Of a DNA stretch of 64,000 nucleotides, positions 11,080 through 25,739 are shown one piece after another (the stretch's first letter is position 1; every line of letters starts with the position of its first letter). The position numbers and the translations under genes were made by a program. Origin of the DNA: Pyronema omphalodes (lineage: Eukaryota > Ascomycota > Pezizomycetes > Pezizales > Pyronemataceae); the NCBI GenBank assembly GCA_024516155.1, contig JAJJXM010000001.1, positions 1,240,001 through 1,304,000 on the forward strand, written 5' to 3'. Under the pieces are notes generated by a model, which was not told the DNA's origin, ran no database searches, and worked only from the letters and a program-made list of their open reading frames with translations.

Positions 11080-14000
11080 GGTGATGCTGTGACTTCCAGC
11101 TAAACGGGCTTGGATCTGGGTGAACCTTTGTGGCTGAGATAGGTATGTATGCCTGTATGACTATGGATGTGTATGCGATTGTTGGTTTATGCGTCTGAGC
11201 GGAATGATGGAGATTGTAGATCTGGGTAACAGGTTATGGTACAAAATGGTATGGTCAAGGTACCAAGAATTCTGCAGGGTCACGACCGCGTGGTTGGCTG
11301 CTGGCTGCAAGTTGTTGCAAGTTTATTCTAGATGCAGGCAGCAGTACTCCTGAGGATTCTGTAATTTTCCACGTGTAGAGGGATGTCCAAGCGGCAAAAA
11401 ATTACTTTTGAGGGGTACGCGTCAGTGGTGGGTATGCAGTCTTGAAGCTTAATTGAGCTGATCAGAGGATCTTGATGGTGCTTTGATCAGCTTCAGCTTT
11501 GAGCTTCCGAGCTTTGAGATGAGCTTTTGGTCCACGTGATACCGTAATAGCGACGGCGGACGCGTCTCATGAACAAGCGCCCCCTTTAAACTTTCTGCCA
11601 AGCTCGTGTGGTCACCATATACCAAGCTTTTAGATGAATATACATAGAACCAGAGCGTCTAGATCCTGTACGCGTTCAGGGCCCCGTTAAACAAAAAAAA
11701 TCATCAATTTGGCCGAGCCAAAAACCTCCCTTCGTGCTAACAAAATCATCAACTTGGGCCAAGATGGAACATCCCAGGAATAGAATATTCTGGCGTCCCG
11801 CCGCGTTTTTTGAACCCCGGTGGTGGCGGACGGCTATCACCCGCGCGCAAGGCAAACGGCGATGGTACAAGACAACCATCGATCTGAAACGACGGAGGAC
11901 GCGAACCAAGGGACAAAAAAGAATAAGGGAAAACAAAACGGGCGGCGACGGGCGGTATTACAATTTTGTGTGAACCCTGAATTAATGGCCACTGGAAAGT
12001 TTCAATGGATATTGGGGAGGGGGGGCAAAAAAGGGGATGGGAATTGGATTGACATGGCATGTCGGCCCGAGAGTCTTCCGGGCCTTGTTGCGACGTTAAA
12101 ACTACATACACGGCGCTCGGTCTACGGGCAAGCATGAATTCCAAATATACGCACCGGGAATGTCTAAGTTCCGATCTATGTTTAGTTTACTTGTCTTTAT
12201 ACAAATTTATACAAGCCTAGAATATCGCGTACAGTCCAAAGTTATCCCGTGTAATATATTTACTTTAGTCTACCTATATCATACATACATACATACAATC
12301 TCAATCTGACATGTGTGTGTGTATTTAAAGACTCCCAAAATGGCAAGTACCAAAGGGGTACCTGAAACCTGAGACCGAGACAGCGACAGGTCTTCCTCTC
12401 TGTTCCTGAAAAACTATACCTTCAAACACGCGGGTACCACGGCTGAGATCATCATGCTATAGTTCGCTTGTAATCCCAAGTCACAGGAACCTACACAGTG
12501 TCCGTCACAGCGGGAGTCCGAGTAAGTTACAACGGAACTCCTGGGTGGTTGGTTACTGGGTTTCAATATGGAAGCCGAGAGTTTTTTAGGTTCAGCGGGA
12601 AACTCGGATAATACGAAAAAATATGGCCTTGGGAACTAACTAACTAACTTGATATGCAGGAAAATCATCTTTAGAAAGAATCAATTCAGGTACGGGATCC
12701 GGGGATGCATGATTGTAATGAGTGCATGAGGTAACCTTCGTCAAATGACTGATCTGTTCATTGCACTACATCTTATTCCTAGCTGATGATCGTTTGTAAA
12801 CCATGTCTTTGAGTCAGACAAAGAAGAAGCAAACATAACAAGGCTAAACACTAAGCTTCAAAAGGGAGTTGAGAACCTTGAGATAATTATGATGCTCGCT
12901 TGTATTGTGTGTGAATTTATCTCGGAAAACTTGAACCCGAATCCCGAGTTGTGATACAATGCAAATCATACAATCAAAAATTGGGTTAATTCCTAGCTGC
13001 TAGCCATTCCAATTATCCAGCTATGTATAGTGCAGACGAGACAATTCTCAAGCCGTTGTTGCAATGTAATACAGACTCAGGGTAAACTTATTTATTCAAG
13101 AAGCTTCATATATATATGAAATCTATCGAATATCATGCATTCTGCGACATCAGATCGAGTACCGTTAACCTTTCGGCTACACGCATGCATCGTCACACCG
13201 TCATAGCTATATGGGCCGGCCGAATAACACGAAGCTCGAGCGGATGAACGAAGCTGTCGTTACGGATAAATTATATGTGTCATACAGAATAGAATAATCC
13301 TAATTGAAACCCCATATAATACGTGTATATTAATCTCCTTTGATTATTGAGCCTTGAAGCTTTGAATAGATATGTTAAGCGGGGATGAATATGAATTTCG
13401 TCAGAAACTCTATAGGTTACATGATAGAGAATCACATCTCTTAGAATACTAGGGGAAATATCAATGTATATCCCTGATGTGAATCCTCCACAGGTTCATG
13501 CATGTTACGCGCTTAACAAAAAATTATAGGCCGAACACTACAGTTCTTAGTCCACATTATGATATTGCGGGGAAATTTGCATATTCGGATATCTAGCTAG
13601 GTAGCTAGCTTCTCTTTAACAAGACTGAAGACCGGATGATTGATTATTCTGTATGTAATATGTATCAATATCCATATTTGGGATATTAACCGCGTAATAA
13701 TGATTCCGTTTCTACCGACGAGCTCCTTAGGAACCTTGATCTTAGGAGCTTGCGCACGCTCGCCAGGCCGGACGGACGGTCAACCGGATGAGATGAAGTG
13801 AATCATCATGACTATCATTTACTTTACCTACTTTTCCAAAAACTATCCTACAGCTGATAAATACGAGCCCTTACACTATGGGCAACAGCACAGTGAAATA
13901 TGTATTGAGACTCCACAATCCCGACACATCCCGATCGTCGAACGCTATGATAACCTGAGCTCACGAGGCGTGTTGGTTACAGCTGAAAGGGATGCTAGCT

Positions 14001-14500
14001 AGGTCTATTAGCCGGGATCATTTTGAGGCTTACATACGAAAGGTTAAAGGTTTTGCGGGCGGTGAAAGCTTAATAGCTTGAGATAGCTTGATATGGTGAC
14101 CATAGCTTGATGACTCTAAGGCAACCATTGAGCTATGTCGCATATGTACACAATGATCATCACTATTTCCCCGGGCCCCATATATTACTACTACTAGTAC
14201 TACTAGTAACATAGCTAGTTAATTAGATAGCTAGATGATGTACATATTTACGAAGGAGGAGCTTGTCTACAGACTATAGTTATATGTACATGTCTCGGAG
14301 ATTCATTGACTATATACAGTTTCCCCCGTCTGCCTAAACGACCGACATGACACTAAGATGCTTCCAGACATGTATGTTGTTAAGTTTTTTTTTTGTTTAT
14401 CCAGTTCTGGAAAAGCTCCGGTGGTGGTTGTGGACCGTGGTTTGTGGTTCGTGGTTCGTGAGCGGCGGTAGATACGCGTAGGTGCCTGGGAGGTATGTAG
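11080..14500. other. Gene-free stretch upstream of the 10020-11079 gene
   Basis: The first few hundred bases probably hold the promoter of the minus-strand gene. Beyond that I see only short, unrelated open frames in all phases. Small details are a near-duplicate word AAAATCATCAA(T/C)TTGG at about 11697 and 11744 and a (CATA)n run near 12280-12297. No gene, RNA or mobile element was recognised. Confidence 0.5.
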
Positions 14501-17500
14501 GTACAGTACATAGATATAGGTAGGTAGGTAGGTAGGTCAGTAGGCAGATAGTCTACTCTATTTAGTACTATCTCTAGCTCTAGTTAGCTCTTTAGTTAAC
14601 CCATCTCATCTCATCTACATACATAGGTCACCGATCGTTAGCTTTAACTGGAGAAGAGAATGTCACTACAAGCTATAAGCTATAATCTACAAGCTCCGAA
14701 ATCAGAGATCAGAGCTATGGGCTTGTTAACACTTGTGTTGCGCTCAGTTACAAGTTCCAGGATACGGTAGATAACTTACTCTTTTAAAGAATATACCTTA
14801 CTCTTTCAAGATTTTTATGGATGTGGATGCAGATAATTCTCCGTGCTTTGTGGTCGACCGGTGTAATCATCACTGGTTCCTGGTCGGTAGGAATCTTGAG
14901 CCGGGAGCCCTAGGTGTTCGATCCATCCCTTCCCTTATGAATTAGGGATTATTGATCCAGCAGGTACCTATGAGCACTGAGCAGCTGGAGACAGTTATGA
15001 CTGACATGACAGGGGTTTGCAAAGCTCGTTTATTGTGCATAATATATATGCTTATTTATGTAAGCTCATCTATCTATCTATCTATCTATGCATGTACTCC
15101 GTGCATATGCATATGCATACACGTAAATAATAGTTTAGTTCAGGGCCCCATACTAGCATACAAGCTCTAGTCTTTAGGGTGCTATGTAGTAGATATCATA
15201 TCTGGGGTTAACGAAAGCCCCAACTCCGAGGACAAGCTTATTCCAATCAATAATTTACAGCGCGGAAAGATCTAAATTTTTAGCCGGCTGTGTATGGAAT
15301 CTAATAAGTGGTAAGGGATAGATGGATGCATAGATATAGAGATATACCCGTCTGTTATTTTATGTAGATACACAGATACATAGATACACAGAGCGGAGAA
15401 GTTGGAGTAGCTGGCCGGAACTAGATAAAGATACATTATATGTATACTCCAGGGTATGAACTGTGTACGTATTGAGATCCATGATCGTTTCTTGTTTGAT
15501 GCAGTTTTTAGAGTTAATGGGTAATAACAAAATAACAAAATTATTTATCGAAAGTAGTAGTATACTAACACATACATATATAAAGATTAAGTTCTCAATG
15601 CTTCTTGTATTTACCTACTTGCTTACTTAGTTACTGTAAGATATAAAGATAAGGAATTTGGAGTTAGAAGTTTGGGATTGTTGAACTATGATTTTATCAA
15701 TTTTGAATTATGTCATATTATGAAGTACTGTATTACAAAACCGTATCCTACGGGGAAGAAGTAGACGTGTATATGTAAGCTACATATAGCGTAGTTGATT
15801 AAAAATTCCAATCAAAAACCATAGTTTATCATGATCGCCAACTTGTAGGATGAAAAGTGGACACCAACATGTAGATTAAAGGTTCAGCTTTCATCTAGCT
15901 TGATTTGTATCAAAAAAAACCCTTGGTTCTCGAACTGTCTTTCTACATATAAGCATATGAGCTTTTACCAATTTCCAAGTTATAAATATATCACATATTC
16001 TTTTTTCTATATCTGTATCTTTTATACATACACAATATCTATCATCACCCCAAAAGCATCTCCTTCATTCAAATCAAGTTTAATACACTACAACAATCGC
16101 CGAAATCAGTTTCAAGGACATAGTACATCAGTTCATCCTACACCATACCCTGGACATCAAACCACAGTTACCGCACAGACTCCAATGAATCTGTTCACTA
16201 TTCACTGTTCATCATACCGGTAGCTAGTCGGTACCATGTGACCGCTCTCCACCCTTCCAACTAAGTTCCTTCACCGCAACTCCTGGTTCCTGAGCTCGGA
16301 GCCATTTGAATTTGGGAGAAAAATCAACGGTGGTGTTTGATGTACAACGTGGATATCTAGATAGTATGATGATGGAATATGAGGGTATAGCTTATAGTGG
16401 TTAATGAAACCCTAAATTTCCGTTGTTTCCGCTGGGGAGGTTAGCTGGTTTGCTAGTCCAAAATTCTATGTATGTAGGCATTGCATTCATAAGGCTAATC
16501 CGGAAATTGAATACGTAGAACAGAGATCAATAAACTCGATTAGATACGACGCCAGGTTATAAACACAGGACTTGGGTAGAGTGGACTAGGCTAAGATGGA
16601 CTGAGCTGCGTTGTACTGTAGTGATATACATGGTGATCATGTACTGAATCTCAGAATCCTAGAATCTAAGAATCTCAGGATACACCCCATATCCCTAGCT
16701 TACTCCTGGCTCCCCAGCTGATCTCTAAGTCCTACCTCACTCCCGAGTCCCGAATTACCAGCTAATGATAATATCAATGCAATGAAAATAGTTATTTACC
16801 ACCCTATAGCAGCATAGCACCATAGCACCACATAACCCATAACCCATAGCCTATAGCATCATAGCATCATAGCATCATGGCATCATGGAAACACAATAGT
16901 GACGATCGGATTGATCGGGTGCTTCCGCGATATGATATCCACGTGGCGTCGTGGCCACTGGCGACCCCCTGTCGATCGCGTTTATCGTTACTGTAGCTGG
17001 GAAGCTTCAGATTTCAGGGCTTCAGGGCTTCAGGGCTTCAAAATGACAAAATTATACAATCACGAGGTGTAGGTTACGTAGATGAAAAGGTAGCCCTAAT
17101 TAAGATGATAGTAGGAAGTATTTACTTGATCCCTTTTCTTATCAAAACAATAACGAAAACAAAAAAAAGAAAAGTCTATAGAATATCTAGTTGATATGCA
17201 CAGATATAAATGTATATATATGTTTTCGACAGGGTATCATCATGTAAATAAAATATTCCATGGGAAAAACAAAATTTCCGCGAGCGTTCCGGAGCTCGGG
17301 ATGTTTTGTAGACTGTATATGTATAGCTAGCCGGCGAAGAATGGAAAGTAGCGAAGCTAAGGAACCACGATAATCTCCATAGGTATGTATAAGATCCCGA
17401 AATGTGCCCGGCGATGCGATAAATTCGACGTCATGATGCGCGACACGCGATGAGCATGAGGGAAAGGCGTTCGCGGCCGGCCGGGTACCCGAAGTATCCG

Positions 17501-20500
17501 AAGTCCCTGAATGGATCCGATCCGATATCGTAAGATCTTTAGGTGTCTTTAGCGAAGAGAAGGTTATTGTTTTTTACAATTCTTCTTTTTCGTAAGTACC
17601 CGTAGATCGAATAGCAAAAGAAAAAAAACAGGACTGGAATAACCAGTTTAAATTGCTGTGTATACTGGTCGTCTTCTATGATGCATTCATCATATGCTAT
17701 GATATGATTGAAAAAAAGGAAAGAGGCAAATCCGGGGCTCGTTCCCATTCCCCGTTTTCTTCCGAGATCTTTTAGCTATGTTATGTTTCTTAGATACGCC
17801 GAATACACGGTTGTATTCTGAAAATACGGAGATTGTCAGTATGTAATGTCTCTATGACAAAAAAACATCATCCGATGTCGGTCTTGTCGTGTCCTGTCCT
17901 GTCCTGTGTCTTGTGTCTCGTTTTGTCTCTTGCCTCTTGTCTTATTTTTTATTTCCTTTCTTGCCCAGCCTGGCGAAAATGTAAGCTGTAAGATGTAAAA
18001 AGTAAAGGTGTCCTTAACTCCTAAACATACCCGGGTACATAACCAGATAGGAGAAGCGGAATTTGTCTGATTCATTTTACAATTGCGCAAACGGGAGCGC
18101 ATACCTAAGCCTTGTTTGTTCTGTTGTTGTCTTTCCCATAAGCTTGTTGCATCTCCGAGCTGAAAAGAAAAACATGTTTCAATTGCCTTACACTAGCTGG
18201 CGTATCCATTTAACCCCAATGCAAGACATCCTCCGTTTGATGCAACGATTTCCACACCGCGTGCACAAGACATGGTATGATATATATCCTGATCTGAACG
18301 ATTTTCACGTGTTAATATTTATCATTCTTCGTTTCACGAAAAAAAAAAGTATAATCCCATACGTACATAAAACCATAGCACCATGGTTGTATGGACCATA
18401 GACCCTTCATCACACCTGATCAAAACCACTTAAGCCCGGATCAAAATCTGGTTCCTGCATATGGCATACCAGCCCAGGGTTCATCTGATCTTTTTCAGAA
18501 TTCATATTTCATACCATCATGTATTCCGTAATTTCTTGGCGCACGCGAGGTCTATGACTCTATGTAATCTTCAACACTTTCACTGGTTACCGAATACCGA
18601 ATACATAATCGGATATCAAACAAACCGTAGATCTAATCGGGGCGCTAACTTTTTCGTGTTCGTTTGTCCGATTTTATGTAGGGGGGTAGGGGTTGAGGTT
18701 CCGGCTCAAAAGAACTCAAACACAGCGATGGGATTGGTTGCGAAAGAAAGAAAGTTTCGTCATTTTCGGTACCTAGACTAGCTAGCTAGGTCAACTACAT
18801 AGGTCAACTCAGCTCAGGACTACTCGGACTTTCGGACTTCGGTTCGCATATGAAGCCACCATACAGTAGTTCTGGAAGGATTTTTTTTTTCGCCACCCGC
18901 TATGCTATGCTACGTTATGCTATGTAGGGAATATGTAATAACGCTTACTACATTCATGAGCGATGACATATTTCTTAACTTTAAGTTGCATGGAGCATGG
19001 AGCATGGAGCATGGAAGAATTACATAGGGGTGGCTTGGGTGGCTTGTGGTTTGTGGTTCTATGCAAGGTACCAGACTAGACCAGCCAGCTAGACCTTTCG
19101 ATAAAATGTTTATTTTTTTTTTCTCTCTCTCGCTTGTAAATTTTGATGAAATGCTTATTTGCCACCCTGTTTGAAGCTTTCGTAGTGTAGGAAGGAAGGA
19201 AGGAAGGATGGAAGGAAGGAAGGAAGAAGCGCAAACGAAAAGGAAAAAAGGGAATGGAAATCGCCCCCCCCTTACCACGCGGGCCGCCGCCGCCGCCGCT
19301 GTCTTGATGAACTGACGTCAAGATGCGGCGTTGGAAATTTTTCGTTGTTGTTATTACATATGTATTTCTGAATGTTTTACGGATCTACAGTACTGAACCC
19401 GCGCGCGTGACATGAAAAGCAAATAAGATAGCACCCTGAATTGGTATATACATAGCCGATTTAATAACGAAGCGAGATTCATGACAGCACCATACATACG
19501 ACAGTGCACCTTGAAGTGTCCTGAAATCATAAACCTGGCCTTAGCACCCATCGGACAACGACACCAGAGGCGGCAAGGGGTTTCACTGTACATTATCATT
19601 ATTTCTCGGCATTCGTCGGCGGCGGCGACAACGGGCTTGCCAGGCATCATCCCATCATCTCATTTTTGAGATCCCTTGAGTTCACGCCTATCGCTCCATG
19701 GACGTCGGACCGGACCTAGAGTCCTAAACATTCGAAAAGTTTCGGAGGTTTCGGACCAAATTATTCCTTATCCTTAGCTCATCCGCACTTTCATTTCGCT
19801 TCAAAGTTTTTTTTCTCTTGATATCGGAGTAAGGTCCATACAAAAAAATCTGCCGTCGCGGAGTAGTTCCTCCGAAAATAGAGTAAGATGCAAAAACTAT
19901 GGTGGTGGAGAGAATCGAGATAGATCTTTAGACTTCTTTCGCGCGTTTGTAAAAAAAAAAAAAAGAAAAAAAATTGGTCGTGTGGCCCGAGTCTTGATCC
20001 TTCGATTCGGTTCAGCTACACATGGAACGGTTGTGCTCCGTGCCGTGTCCAGAGTTATCTTTTGAGTCAGTGGAACGAATGCCTAATTTTGTTTCCAGAT
20101 CTCACATCACATCGGATTCCGAACCAAAAAAGCATCATGGGTTATGGATGTTATGAATAGGAAGAAAAAAAGTAAAAGACTTTCCGATCGACCGGGTGAA
20201 CTGCTATAGCAGCCACAAACTAATCTTCGAATTCCTCAGGAACAGGAACAGGAACAAGAACAACCTCAACCACAACTCCATGTATCTTCCTCAACTCAGG
20301 AACAGTTACAATCGGCGTTCTACGTACCTTCTCAATGCATATCTTCAAGGCCCCGCTCGCCGCCTCATCCAAGCGAGCTGACGATATTTGAGGCTGAGTT
20401 TGATCCGGCCGCGCCGAACAGGTACCACCAAGAAAGAAGAAGGATCAGGAGAGTAACATACATACAGAGGAAGTTCGAAACCAACCATCCAGTCAGCGGC

Positions 20501-20640
20501 CAGCCTAGCCGACCAGTCAGCCAGCCCAGCCATCTAATCCAGCAAGCGGAATCGCACAGTTCAGTCCAGTCCAATCCAATCCAGATCGTGGCGTTCTCCC
20601 CCCCCCCCCCCCACTCTTCAATCAACTGGGTGCAAAAAAC
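14501..20640. other. Gene-free, low-complexity stretch
   Basis: Tandem simple repeats are frequent: TAGG near 14517-14536, TATC near 15068-15088, a CATAGCACC/CATAGCATC array (about 16806-16890), GGCTTCA copies (17015-17042), and TGTCC/TCTTG pentamers near 17880-17940. Also present are GGAGCAT x4 (18988-19015), AAGG/GGAA (19188-19228), CCG trinucleotides near 19281 and a C15 run at 20598-20612. No coding signature was recognised. Confidence 0.5.
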
Positions 20641-21545
20641 GTGGCAGCCCACAAAATTAAAAAAAGTTTTGGTTTGGCATGGCGTGCAACCTATAGCTAT
20701 TGTGGCATATGGGTCTTTAGATCTGGGCCATACAGAAAAATCGGTTCTTGTTCCTGCGTTGAGAAGGAGCTAGTGAAGAGTAAAATGATAATGATATGAC
20801 AGCTTTTTTTATGGGGAAGATAAGATGTCTGAGGATTTGGGTTTACATACAGGGAGAGTGCTACTAGAGAACTATTTACATGACTATAAGCAAAAAGAGA
20901 AGGTCATCTGTAACATGCGCAAGTTGTGACAGAGCTGAGAGAGCGGGAAGCGGAGAAGGAGAACTCTATCCACAGCCTTGTTGTTTTCCGATGTTCATTT
21001 CCTTGCTATAATGCACAGTAACACAAAAACAACCTGAACCTTTCTGATCAAGTCCGTTATATCCCATTAAACCCCATTAAACCCCACTAAACCCCACAAT
21101 ACACAATACAGCCCCCCTGTAAAACAACCCGACAAAAACCAAAAACCGTTCAATTTACAAATCATAATAATCCGAAAATCCACCATACCTACCCTAGAGG
21201 AAACGGTTACATATCTGCATAAATCTTTACCAGCCTTTTTTCTCCCGGGTACTTACAGTCTGAGTCTGAAGGTATGGAGCCATACTACATATCTTATGCA
21301 TAATAGTTTTGGGTTTCAACGACATATCAACTTATCATGTCATGCCATGCGAAATCTCGGGTAACAACTGCTACTGCATGTAACTAGCTAGCTATGTAGC
21401 TAGTTGGGCTTCATTGGACATCAGACATCAAACCAGACATCAGACATCTTATGTATAACTGCAATGCGTTAATCGAGTCCAACTACCTATCTACCTGTCT
21501 AACCACTACCTAATTATCACTACCTAAGCAGAGCATCTATAACGA

Positions 21546-21615
21546 TAACCTGAAAATCGTAACCTGAAAATCGTAACCTGAAAATCATAACCTGAAAATC
21601 ATAACCCGAAAATCA
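21546..21615. repeat. Five tandem copies of a 14-bp unit (TAACCTGAAAATCG)
   Basis: Five consecutive units of TAACCTGAAAATCG/TAACCTGAAAATCA, the last with CCC for CCT. It is a minisatellite. There are no spacers, so it is not a CRISPR array. Confidence 0.9.
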
Positions 21616-22349
21616 TCCCCAACGTCTAGTTTCTCTATCGTAGAGCCATAAGTACTCCACAGTACATATAGTGCACCAAAGGCCCAAGGCCCAAGCCCCA
21701 ATCTCTAATCCCCTACCGGCCTACTATCCATAATTGCACTGAAAGGCGAAATATGAAACCTATGACGCTTTTTCGGTCTGTATAGTTTCTGTATGGTGCA
21801 TTGTATCGGTTAGACTTGAGCTCCGGCCGTACCATATGGTGTTATGATGCTATGATGCTATGGTGCTGTGATGCTGTAAAGCGCAGACTACGAACTTGAA
21901 ACTATGGACAGTAAAACCGTAGGGTATGGATGTTTTTGGTTTCTTGTTTCTTGTTTCTGGCTATGGGCTATGATACCATAGGTTCATATGTAGCTATATG
22001 TGTCGATGACAGATATAACAGATAAAATACATACCCATCCATGACATCCTTGTTATCTTTCATATCGCATCTACAAGTGTAGCACTTTACATGTACTTGC
22101 ACGTACCTACGCGAGAAAAATTCGGACTAATCGGAGCTCGTGATCATACCCATAAGTAGGTGAGTTTCAGAATTATATTCGCCGCCGCCGCCCCCGCCGC
22201 GAAACTTATTATAAAGTGCAATCGTTCGTTTCTGAAAATATTACGGTTAGTTGAGTTGGTCATGTGAGTGTAGGTATATGAAATAGACATATAGTGCACC
22301 ATAGCTTAACCCTTCACTTTTACCTTCACCTTCACCGGGAAAGAGAGGA

Positions 22350-22369
22350 GGGGGGGGGGGGGGGGGGGG
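22350..22369. repeat. G20 homopolymer
   Basis: Twenty consecutive G follow GAGAGGA. Its true length in the genome is uncertain because such runs are error-prone in sequencing. Confidence 0.9.
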
Positions 22370-24837
22370 ATAAATTAAAGGTTAAAGGTCAAAGCACCTA
22401 CCCACCCATACCCAAACAAAACTTAATGACGTTTTTTGTATCGATCTTGATGTCAAAGAATAAAAGGAAAGAAAAAAGAAAAGAAAATAAAGAAAGAATA
22501 CCAAAAAACGTTAAATCAAATCCCGCTCAGAAGTTGAAGGATTTAGTTACCCGGGGTATGTATGGCGGGGTAACGTTACGGTACCTTCTACCAATGCAGA
22601 TGCCGGTGCCATAGTAACAGTTCCAAATTCATTCCGTTTGAGATCTTGCTTTTTGATATCGGTCTTATGCGTAGTGAACTATAATGAAATTTTCCAAACA
22701 CCTGTGCCGCCGCCTACCGCCGTTGCCGTCGCCGTTGCAACTTAAAAAGACACCGACACATACACAGACACATAAACGAAATGTTTTAGCCGGAGGCTTG
22801 AGATGTTTACCACTGGTGACAGGACCGTACCTGACTAGCCAATGACAAGGCTGGATCTAGACCTTCGATGTGGATATGTTTCGCGACCTCGTGCTGCTCA
22901 TGAGATTTGTTTCTGCACATACAAATTGTCACATCATACCCCGCCGCCGGAAAAGAGCGGATTGAGTATCAATATGTATGGTGGCAGATGCACAAATACA
23001 TAACTGTAATGGCTTTCCGGTTAAAAAAGTTCCGTATCCTGTAGCCTGTATCCGTCTCCTGTATCCGTATTCTGTATAACCATCTGATCCGATCGTGTTA
23101 CTTTAAGGCGTAATATTTTGTGCATGAATAGTAAAGTACATACATGCACAGCTACGTATTTATTACTGTAAAGGGGAAAGGGAAAAGGGCATCGCATCGC
23201 ATCATATCGCATGGATATCTATCCGTATCGTCGGGAGAATGCTGCGTGGTGTGTGTATGTGTTTTTGGCTAGGATATGTTTCTGCACAAATTGATAGGTG
23301 ACAATTTCTCAATTGAATTCTTTAAGCGGAGGGAACTTTTTTCTTGTGTTGTTGCTTTTTTGTTGCCTTTGTTGCCTTTGTTGTGCTGCGTTTGTTACTC
23401 CTTCTATTCGCGGCACAGCAAAACGTATTTTGTCCAGCTGATACAAAATGATGCGATTACCCTAAGAGATATCCAGGGTTACACTACAGTTGGCTCGCGT
23501 GCAGAAATTATTTATTATTGTATAGATAAATAGATGTAGCCTGATATATACCGGCACTAAGGTTATTTATGGCATCAGTCTGTTTTCTGGCCTCGCAGCC
23601 TTCAAAGTTCAAAACATCCAGCCGGACAGTGGACCTCGTCCGAGCCGGGTTGAAACTGCCATGATATCGGCGTTGTCGCTAGCAGAGGTGTAATTATAGA
23701 TAGCAGTAGCTCCGTACAAAGCGAGATGGGGAGTTCGGCGTGGTGCGCGGAGAAACAAGTGGTGGTTTGCATAGTGTTATTATTTTTTTTTAGCTTGCAT
23801 AGTGTTATTTATTTTTTGCGCAGAGAAAACACCATTTTGCATAGGTGTTATTAGGTTTTATCAGCTCGGCTTGTCTGTTTCTCTAGCCTCGCCGCTTACG
23901 GCTTACGAAATGATTTGTGCTTTGCTTCGTAGATAGTGAGGCTGTGAAAAGAAGGCGTAATAGATATTTCTTCGTTGCTTAGTGGTTCTGGTGTTGATAA
24001 GCTTTTGAAGATAAAAAAAAAGGGTCCGATTTCAGGGAGGTATTGTAAACAAGTGCACAGTTTCAGGAAGGAATTAAAGGTCCTCAAGGTAGAGTAACCG
24101 TCAATCGAGACCGCCCGCCGCTTCATCTGGCGCCGTAACGACACCTCCTGTTCGTGGCATTGTTTGATCGAAATGCGCAGGAAATATGGTGCTGGTGCTG
24201 ACTGAATGACGCCTGAGTGACCGGCGCCTGGTATGCAAGCGTCAGCACGGTAATCACCGCCGGTAAACAAACGTTACATATCGTGACGTTAACTTTCTGC
24301 ACTATCTTGTTTCCCTTGAAGTCATTCCTGAATTGTTCAGTTACAAGTGAACTTTTTAACTCACTCCGATCCCGTTTGATGCTGTTGTCCTTTGAATATT
24401 AAAAATTTGAGTTTGTAATTTGCTTTGCTGCTCGTGGAACGGGGAAGAGAGCAGCCGCCCGCCAGACCAAGTCGTGTCTTGGCAGATAGACCGCAACCCA
24501 GGCCTTGTCGGTCCTTCGTGCACATCGGAGTTTCAAGGAGGGGGGGTGTTACGTCGGTATGTATCAATCAAAAAGAATTGGCCATGAATGGCGCATCAGA
24601 GCAACATCTTCTGGTTCATGCGCACATTTGGAAGATGAATCATATGAATCTGTCGTGTATGTGTTCGGTTCGTTATGAGGTGGTTGTTCCATGATCATGC
24701 TGTGATCTGCGACTTGCTGTTGAAGAAGACTCGGTGTCTGCATCACGCAGCGTCACCCTGATTCTGTTCTGTACCCGCGAGGTTTTGTGCTAGTTCGGGT
24801 TATCCGTCGTGAACTCAGCCTGCTCCGACTGTCATCT

Positions 24838-25571
24838 TCCTTACCCGCCTTACCCTCCTCTGCTCCTCCTCCTCTTGCCCAGCCCATCCTCTCTCGGCTC
24901 CCTCCCTCCTCCCTCCCTCTTTCTCCCCCCCCCCCTCCACCCTCCTCCACCACCCCCCCCCCTCCAAACGCCGCCTATCCCATTTCTTTCCTTCCCCGCC
25001 ATCCCTGCATCTCCTACCCACACACCCCTGTCGCTCCTCCTCCACCATCCACCACACTCGCTCACACCCCTGTCTGCTCAACAACATTAACCACCACGAT
25101 TAGCTCCATCCTTAGCCATGCGGGTCCCGCGGGAAGATGTGTCGAGGTGTCGATGTCATTCTGAAAGCACTGAGCAGGGGTTGTTGGCCCTAGGGAGCCA
25201 CCCCCCTTTCGTCTCATCATATTTTTGTTTTTTGTTTCTTTTTCGAATTTCCTAAGCGGCGAAGGCGGCCTTGCCCTTGACTCAGGTCCCAAGTGTGACG
25301 ACGCTCGGATGATAAATAAGACGGAGTTTGCTCCCCCAAGAATCTCGAAATCAGCATCATCACCACGAGAAACACCAGCACTACTCAAAGCATTTAATCC
25401 AGCAAGCGAAAGCAAGCAACAGCTACTCATTAATAACATCTTCTGTCTGCGATATACAAATACCTCCAGACACCCACCTCAAACAACCTCTAAACAACAC
25501 AACCTTCAACACAACCACTTCACCACCACCACCACCACCACTACTACCACTACCTTAACAACACATTCAAA
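24838..25571 (+). promoter_or_regulatory. CT-rich promoter tract and CA-rich leader upstream of the 25572 reading frame
   Basis: From about 24838 to 25030 the plus strand is almost pure pyrimidine. From about 25340 to 25571 it is CA-rich with few G residues and ends in repeated ACC triplets and TTCAAA just before an ATG. Pyrimidine tracts followed by CA-rich untranslated leaders are typical of strongly transcribed fungal promoters. Assignment to the downstream ATG is inference. Confidence 0.5.
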
Positions 25572-25739
25572 ATGCCCGCTCCTTCGCAGACTCTCCACAA
25601 CCCCAACGACCCCAACTGCTTGAGCAGCCTTGGTTACAACTTTGGTGGTCCCATTGCGACAGCAACTCTCGCTCCTCGTGGTCCCCCACCAACCCGGCCA
25701 CTTCCTCCTCTTCCTTCTCCCGCCGCCGGTAACAAATAA
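25572..25739 (+). CDS. Possible small protein of 55 residues behind a strong-looking leader
   Basis: The first ATG after the CA-rich leader has a good fungal context (TCAAAATGCC) and opens a 55-residue frame: MPAPSQTLHNPNDPNCLSSL, then GYNFGGPIATATLAP, then a proline-rich tail ending AAGNK. I do not recognise it. An alternative model uses the GTAACA donor at 25729 and the ATCAG acceptor at 25846. It joins in frame to a His/Tyr-rich second exon (...YDEPAFRGHYHHYQP...) that ends near 26060. Without transcript data I cannot choose. Support comes mainly from the leader and start context, not from homology. Confidence 0.38.
   Translation: MPAPSQTLHNPNDPNCLSSLGYNFGGPIATATLAPRGPPPTRPLPPLPSPAAGNK

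Larger units (their letters stand above)
20641..24780. other. Gene-free, low-complexity stretch
   Basis: It contains CCATTAAAC tandem copies (about 21063-21097), a 14-bp tandem array (21546-21615) and a G20 run (22350-22369). No open frame shows a domain or signal. Confidence 0.5.

Noticed and set aside
14830..14930. GTTCGATCC word resembling a tRNA B box
   Set aside because: No matching A box, acceptor stem or anticodon arm could be folded around it.
21546..21615. Regular short repeats resembling a CRISPR array
   Set aside because: The units are directly contiguous without unique spacers, and the genome is eukaryotic. It is a minisatellite.
24787..25164. Proline-rich open frames on the plus strand and Gly-rich ones on the minus strand
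   Set aside because: Both arise from the pyrimidine tract that I read as promoter DNA.
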